Made by a program: the position numbers and the translations under genes
Notes under the pieces: model-generated
Seen by the model: only the letters and a program-made list of their open reading frames with translations
What the model was told of the DNA's origin: nothing
Database searches by the model: none
Assembly: GCA_036939355.1 (NCBI GenBank)
Contig: JALLAP010000301.1
Coordinates: forward strand, 1-22,195
DNA length: 22,195 nt
Origin: Thalassiosira profunda
Taxonomy: Eukaryota > Bacillariophyta > Thalassiosirophyceae > Thalassiosirales > Thalassiosiraceae
Reading direction: 5' to 3'
In this document: piece by piece, positions 18,518-22,195 of the stretch
Layout: each line of letters opens with the position of its first letter
How positions within the stretch are numbered: position 1 is the first letter of the stretch

Positions 18518-21500
18518 TTAAAGGCCCTCGTAGCTTCCGCCGGGGTGGTGGGCATTGAAATTGGCGGGCGCTTTCGTATCGACAAGAGAAGAAACACGAG
18601 GAGGGCCCTTCGCGCCTTCCCTGTGCTCAGGATCTTGGCGAGACACGAGATGGGGCTCATTCGACCCAAACCAAGCAGGCTCTGTGGCTGCTCGTCCACG
18701 CAGGGCTGGTCCCCCGATGTTCAACAAGTTGCCAAAGTCATGGCTGAGGCCCATGCTGGACTGCGCAGTGTCATCTTCGGTGCCACCACCCCAGGAGAGC
18801 GCTCCCAACAGCATCCTCTCTCCAGAATCTTCAGGAGAAACTGGCTTAGTCTCCCCACTCGAGAACAAGGACACGCTGCCAGAACTCTCGGGCAAAAGAG
18901 AATCAACTCGAAATGCCGACGAGGCCCTGGAAGAGGCATTGTCCGAGATCGATGACGGACGATATGGCGAGTTGGCGGTGAGACGCTCTTGCTCAGTAGG
19001 GCGGAACGGAGATGCGCCAATTAAAGAGCCTCCGACGGGGGCGCCTGAAGATGACGTGAGACTTTCCAACACAGCTTCGGCCATGGACGAGGGCNAAAGA
19101 GCCTCCGACGGGGGCGCCTGAAGATGACGTGAGACTTTCCAACACAGCTTCGGCCATGGACGAGGGCAGGTCGCCATGCGCACTCGTAGCGCTGCTCGAC
19201 GAGACAGTCCTATCATAGGCTCCAAACTTGGACCTATCCAGTGCCATGGGAGGCGGGGATGGCGGCACGAGCTGCTCTTCCGATTTCCCAATAGGCATAA
19301 AAGCACTTCCACTACCGACGTTCGGTGGCGGCGACACGCTCGTATTGAAGGCTTGCACCGCGCTGTGGGTATTGAGCCCCCCCGTGGAGTGGAGGCGCAT
19401 GCGTGGCTCGGATAGTGGCGGTATCGCCAATCTCGTTTTGTCGTCCGTGGAGAACAAGAAAGGTTGGTCCTCGTGCACGCGCGCCATCCCGGGAGGGGAC
19501 GCTGTCGCACAGCGTTGTCTGTTGGCGTCGCCAACCAAAGGGGCATTGCCGTAGTATGCAGCCTGGTGCCGGTCAAACGAGGAGGGCAGAGTGGCGCCTG
19601 CCGAGAAGCATCGCGCTCGGTTGAGGGACATTGCGTTGGAGTCACTCATGGGCGAAGCGAATGGCATACTCCCGCCAGAGTTGCTATTGACGGCGGTGTG
19701 AAACGATGCTTCGGCTGGAGTGTGGACGTCCCTCGACGCTGACACCTCCCCCATAGACCACGTTTGGCTTGAGCTCAGTCCATCAGGACCGGGGCCGGTT
19801 CCAAAGATGGGGCTCGGGTGTCTAGGCCTTTGAGCTTGCCCAAACGGGTGAGGACCAAGCCCTGAATTGCGCCGGATAGACTCGTTGGACTGCACAAGAT
19901 TGCGCGTCACTGTCTCATTGGACTGGCTGAGACTGGATCCCCGCCCGGACAAATATCCATCGCCGCCCTTCGAAGAACCATGCGTCCCAGCCGAATGAAC
20001 AGACTGGTCCGAAGACTCAGTTGGCATGGTCTCGGCTTCGGTCGCAAGTCTCGCCCGAGTCATCTCCTTCAGCTCTTGGACCGTCAGTCCGTGAGGGAGT
20101 TTGCTGTGAGCGTGTTGATTCTGCGACTGGTTCGTATTGTAGTATCCCCCACCCCCTCCTTTAGGATACTGCCCTCCTGTGTAGTGATCTGGGGACTTTG
20201 CCCGGTTGAAGTTCGGGCTCGAGTTTTGGTGGGGACGGCTTCTGCGGGATGGCTCGGTGTAGGGGGTCGATGGAACCTCTCGCCGCTGGTTGGGAGTATT
20301 GAAGAGGACATGGCCCTGCATTTACAGACACGATAAAAGAGTGGTTTCAGCGCACAAGTTCTCTCACATCGCAGAGATCTCTGGCAGGTCAATCTCACCT
20401 CAGCGATATCCCTCACAGGCGTGTGCCTCCCATCAGGCGATCTCATTTCCGTTGGCTGATGGTTCGCCCCCGCTCTATCCAAATTCTGCCCGTACGATCC
20501 CGTCCGATGCCCCTTCATTGCACTGCGATTTCCTCCGTAGCCATACCCAGCACTGCCGCCGCTGCCCCCCGATGGGTCCGATCCCACGCTATTTTCGGCG
20601 CTGCCCCGGTCTTTCAGGGCAGCGGCATGGCGCGGCATACGCGGCGTCGAGTATTGCTGTTGCAGGGGCTGCCGGTAATTTGCATTTGTGCGAGGAGATG
20701 CAAACTGGGATGGGTTCCCACCGGCTCCCCCTCCCACGCCCAGCTGCGAATCGGTGTAATTTCTCGATTCGGCGGTGTACCCAACCCGGACCCCGCCATA
20801 GTTAGTTGGAACAGGGTGCTGTTGGTATTTTGGCGCATGCTGTGATACCGCGGTGTGATAATGAGGTTCCCGCCGGTATTGCTGCCCCGGAGGATGGCGC
20901 GGATGCTGCTGGTAATGCACCATCGTTTGGCTTTGATCCGCGCCCGCGGCTACCGGCGACACGGAGCTCGCATCGTTTGGGTTGTTCTCGCCGTCCGCCA
21001 GCCGTAGAGCAGTCTGTCGCTTCAAATCCTATCCAACGCAGAGGAGAGCAGGGAGGGGGTGCATGAGACGACGATGAATGGAAGAGCAAGAGCAAGCACG
21101 GCTGATCACTGCCCGAGCACGTCGTCCTCTCCGCGGAGACTTACCTGCACCGATTCACCGATCGGTGAGCGCGGCGCGCAGTGGGCAAAGGAGAGAAGAG
21201 AGGAGACTGTGAGATTAATGAAGGAGGCATCGATGCGCTGCCGCCCAGCAATCTTGGGAACTGGCAACGTCGCCGCAGTCCGGGTTCTCTGCCTCACGAA
21301 TCTTGGCTCTGGTGATTTAGCACTGCCACGTCACGAAACGACAGAGTATCTGCTAATTCGACCCGACCTGTTTAACGATTCGGTCCCAGAAATCGGCCAA
21401 ACATGCTAACTTAGCCTGTCGATGTGGCCAATTTTGGCCGCGGCTCTGTGCGGCGCCTTGGCCCCGCTGGCTACGATACCTTGCTATGCATCCGACGCCC

Positions 21501-21725
21501 CGCTCTCCACCCTTGCCGCGGCACCCAGCGGCGGTCCGCAGCGGGCATCTCTCTCAAGCCGATGACGGGGCCCACCCCGGCGGTCGGAGTGTCACAGCAA
21601 TCACGACGCGCTCCACTCACCTGCAACGACATCCCGCCCTGCGCCCGCATCCTGTCCCCCCCTCTCCCCGGCCCGCCATCATGACCGCTCGTCGGCTGGG
21701 GCATCGCCCCAACTCGTGCCCGCAT
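18518..21725 (-). CDS. Long low-complexity protein with repeated xVQ[DE]LK motif, three exons
   Basis: Exons 21725-21621, 21028-20399 and 20315-18518 (less 73 artefact nt) join in phase 0 to 819 residues. Donors are TTGCAG|GTGAGT and GCTGAG|GTGAGA; acceptors are TTGGATAG|GAT and AAATGCAG|GGC. Nearly the whole chain is rich in Ser, Gly, Pro, Gln, His, Asn and Tyr and is probably disordered. Two matching short motifs stand out: SLQDLKRQTALRLADGE across the exon 1/2 junction (about 33-49) and LTVQELKEMTRARLATEAE (about 322-340). Both look like amphipathic helices. There are no signal peptide or membrane segments in this model. An alternative 5' exon ending at 21145 (…SPIGESVQ|GTAAGT) also splices in phase to the second exon. 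I do not recognise the family; a scaffold or regulatory protein is a reasonable guess. Confidence 0.65.
19023..19167. repeat. 72-nt direct copies around a single N (assembly join 4)
   Basis: Positions 19023-19094 and 19096-19167 are identical, with N at 19095. The join lies in the last exon of the 819-residue gene and splits one frame into two apparent ORFs. Collapsing it gives a continuous reading through AEAVLESLTSSSGAPVGG. Confidence 0.95.
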
Positions 21726-22054
21726 ACAGCACCGGCTAGACGTCCATCATCACTCTCAGGTCAAGGAGGACGCGACGTTCGTTTGTTTCTTGACGTTTGT
21801 GTGTGAAGCACGTGCTTCTCCCCTTCTTCTCTCTGTTTCCCGCCATTTGTGCAAGTATTGTCACTGAGAGAGAAAGCAAGAAGATGGTGTGTCTGGCCGT
21901 CGTAACCAAGGACAATTATTCTAGATCTCACGATGAACTCGCCCAACACTAGTGACAATACTTTCTCATCGTGGCCGATCAACTCGGACGAGGAGGTGAG
22001 AGAAGAGAGACTGCATGAGCCCTTGAGCAAGAGTCCTCTAACCCTTCACATGTG
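21726..22054. other. Intergenic region (329 bp) between two minus-strand genes
   Basis: This holds the 3' flank of the gene entering from the right edge and the upstream region of the 819-residue gene. A short + strand frame starts at 21933 but has no protein signature. I see no clear element. Confidence 0.4.
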
Positions 22055-22195
22055 TTACGCTTTCTTCTTCCCATCCAGCTTCGCCTCGGCCTCCTTCTTC
22101 TCCCGCAGCTGCCTCGCCTGATCCTCCGCAGCCTCCTCCTTCGCCACGATGCCTGCATCTGCCTTCTGCGCCGCCGCTCCGTGGACTTTCTTGAA
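22055..22195 (-). CDS. C-terminal end of an unidentified charged protein, partial
   Basis: The - strand frame is open from the right edge for 46 residues to a TAA at 22055-22057. It reads a short FKKVHGAAAQKADAG segment, then a Glu/Ala/Lys/Arg-rich helix (EEAAEDQARQLREKKEAEAK) and ends LDGKKKA. The composition suggests a charged coiled-coil tail of a cytosolic or nuclear protein. Too little is present to name a family. Confidence 0.55.
   Translation of the reverse strand, partial: FKKVHGAAAQKADAGIVAKEEAAEDQARQLREKKEAEAKLDGKKKA

Noticed and set aside
18518..20321. Two separate minus-strand genes on either side of the N at 19095
   Set aside because: Removing the 73-nt artefact joins both frames exactly, with no residue lost.
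21933..22121. Plus-strand ORF starting MNSPNTSDNTFSSW
   Set aside because: Its end overlaps the opposite-strand C-terminus at 22055 and it becomes Phe/Ser-rich antisense of a Lys/Glu-rich frame; no independent support.

Overview
The window is nuclear DNA of a compact, intron-containing eukaryote. It is most likely a photosynthetic stramenopile (diatom-like) or another alga with a red-lineage secondary plastid. The strongest clue is a fucoxanthin chlorophyll a/c-type light-harvesting protein (13933-14676) whose presequence is a signal peptide followed by an AAAFAPAP cleavage motif. EB1 and a proteasome beta-2 subunit confirm a eukaryotic nucleus. Introns are short (about 65-245 bp) with GTRAGT-like donors and YAG acceptors, and the DNA is GC-rich by eye. 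I cannot name the species.

Layout, left to right: the 3' end of an unidentified + gene (1-267); a small two-exon + gene (446-1117); a - gene for a secreted, very basic, His/Met-rich protein (1237-1901); a + gene for a DUF4954-like left-handed beta-helix protein (2389-4726); a + Golgi-type carbohydrate sulfotransferase (5018-6280); a - secreted Cys-rich protein ending 20 bp from it (6301-6924); a + seven-exon polynucleotide phosphorylase (PNPase) of about 1831 residues with unusual additions at both ends (7119-13219); a doubtful small ORF (13468-13716); the + light-harvesting gene; a - EB1 microtubule plus-end protein (15190-16798); a + proteasome beta type-2 subunit (17093-17944); a - gene for an 819-residue low-complexity protein (18518-21725); and the 3' end of another - gene (22055-22195). 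Three divergent pairs share short upstream regions and three pairs converge closely, so the genome is dense.

The most novel object is the PNPase. A catalytically complete core (two RNase PH domains, KH, S1) follows about 570 residues that contain a tandemly duplicated, unrecognised domain. After the core come an acidic linker and three helicase-associated (HA) repeats. The result looks like a multi-domain organellar RNA-processing or RNA-recruiting enzyme. No joint pathway links the genes of the window; they are ordinary unlinked nuclear genes.

A technical point affects every gene model here. The window has four single-N positions, and each sits between two identical 72-nt direct copies. These are unmerged contig overlaps, not biology. 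Each adds 73 nt and breaks a reading frame or duplicates an exon edge. The models below collapse them.
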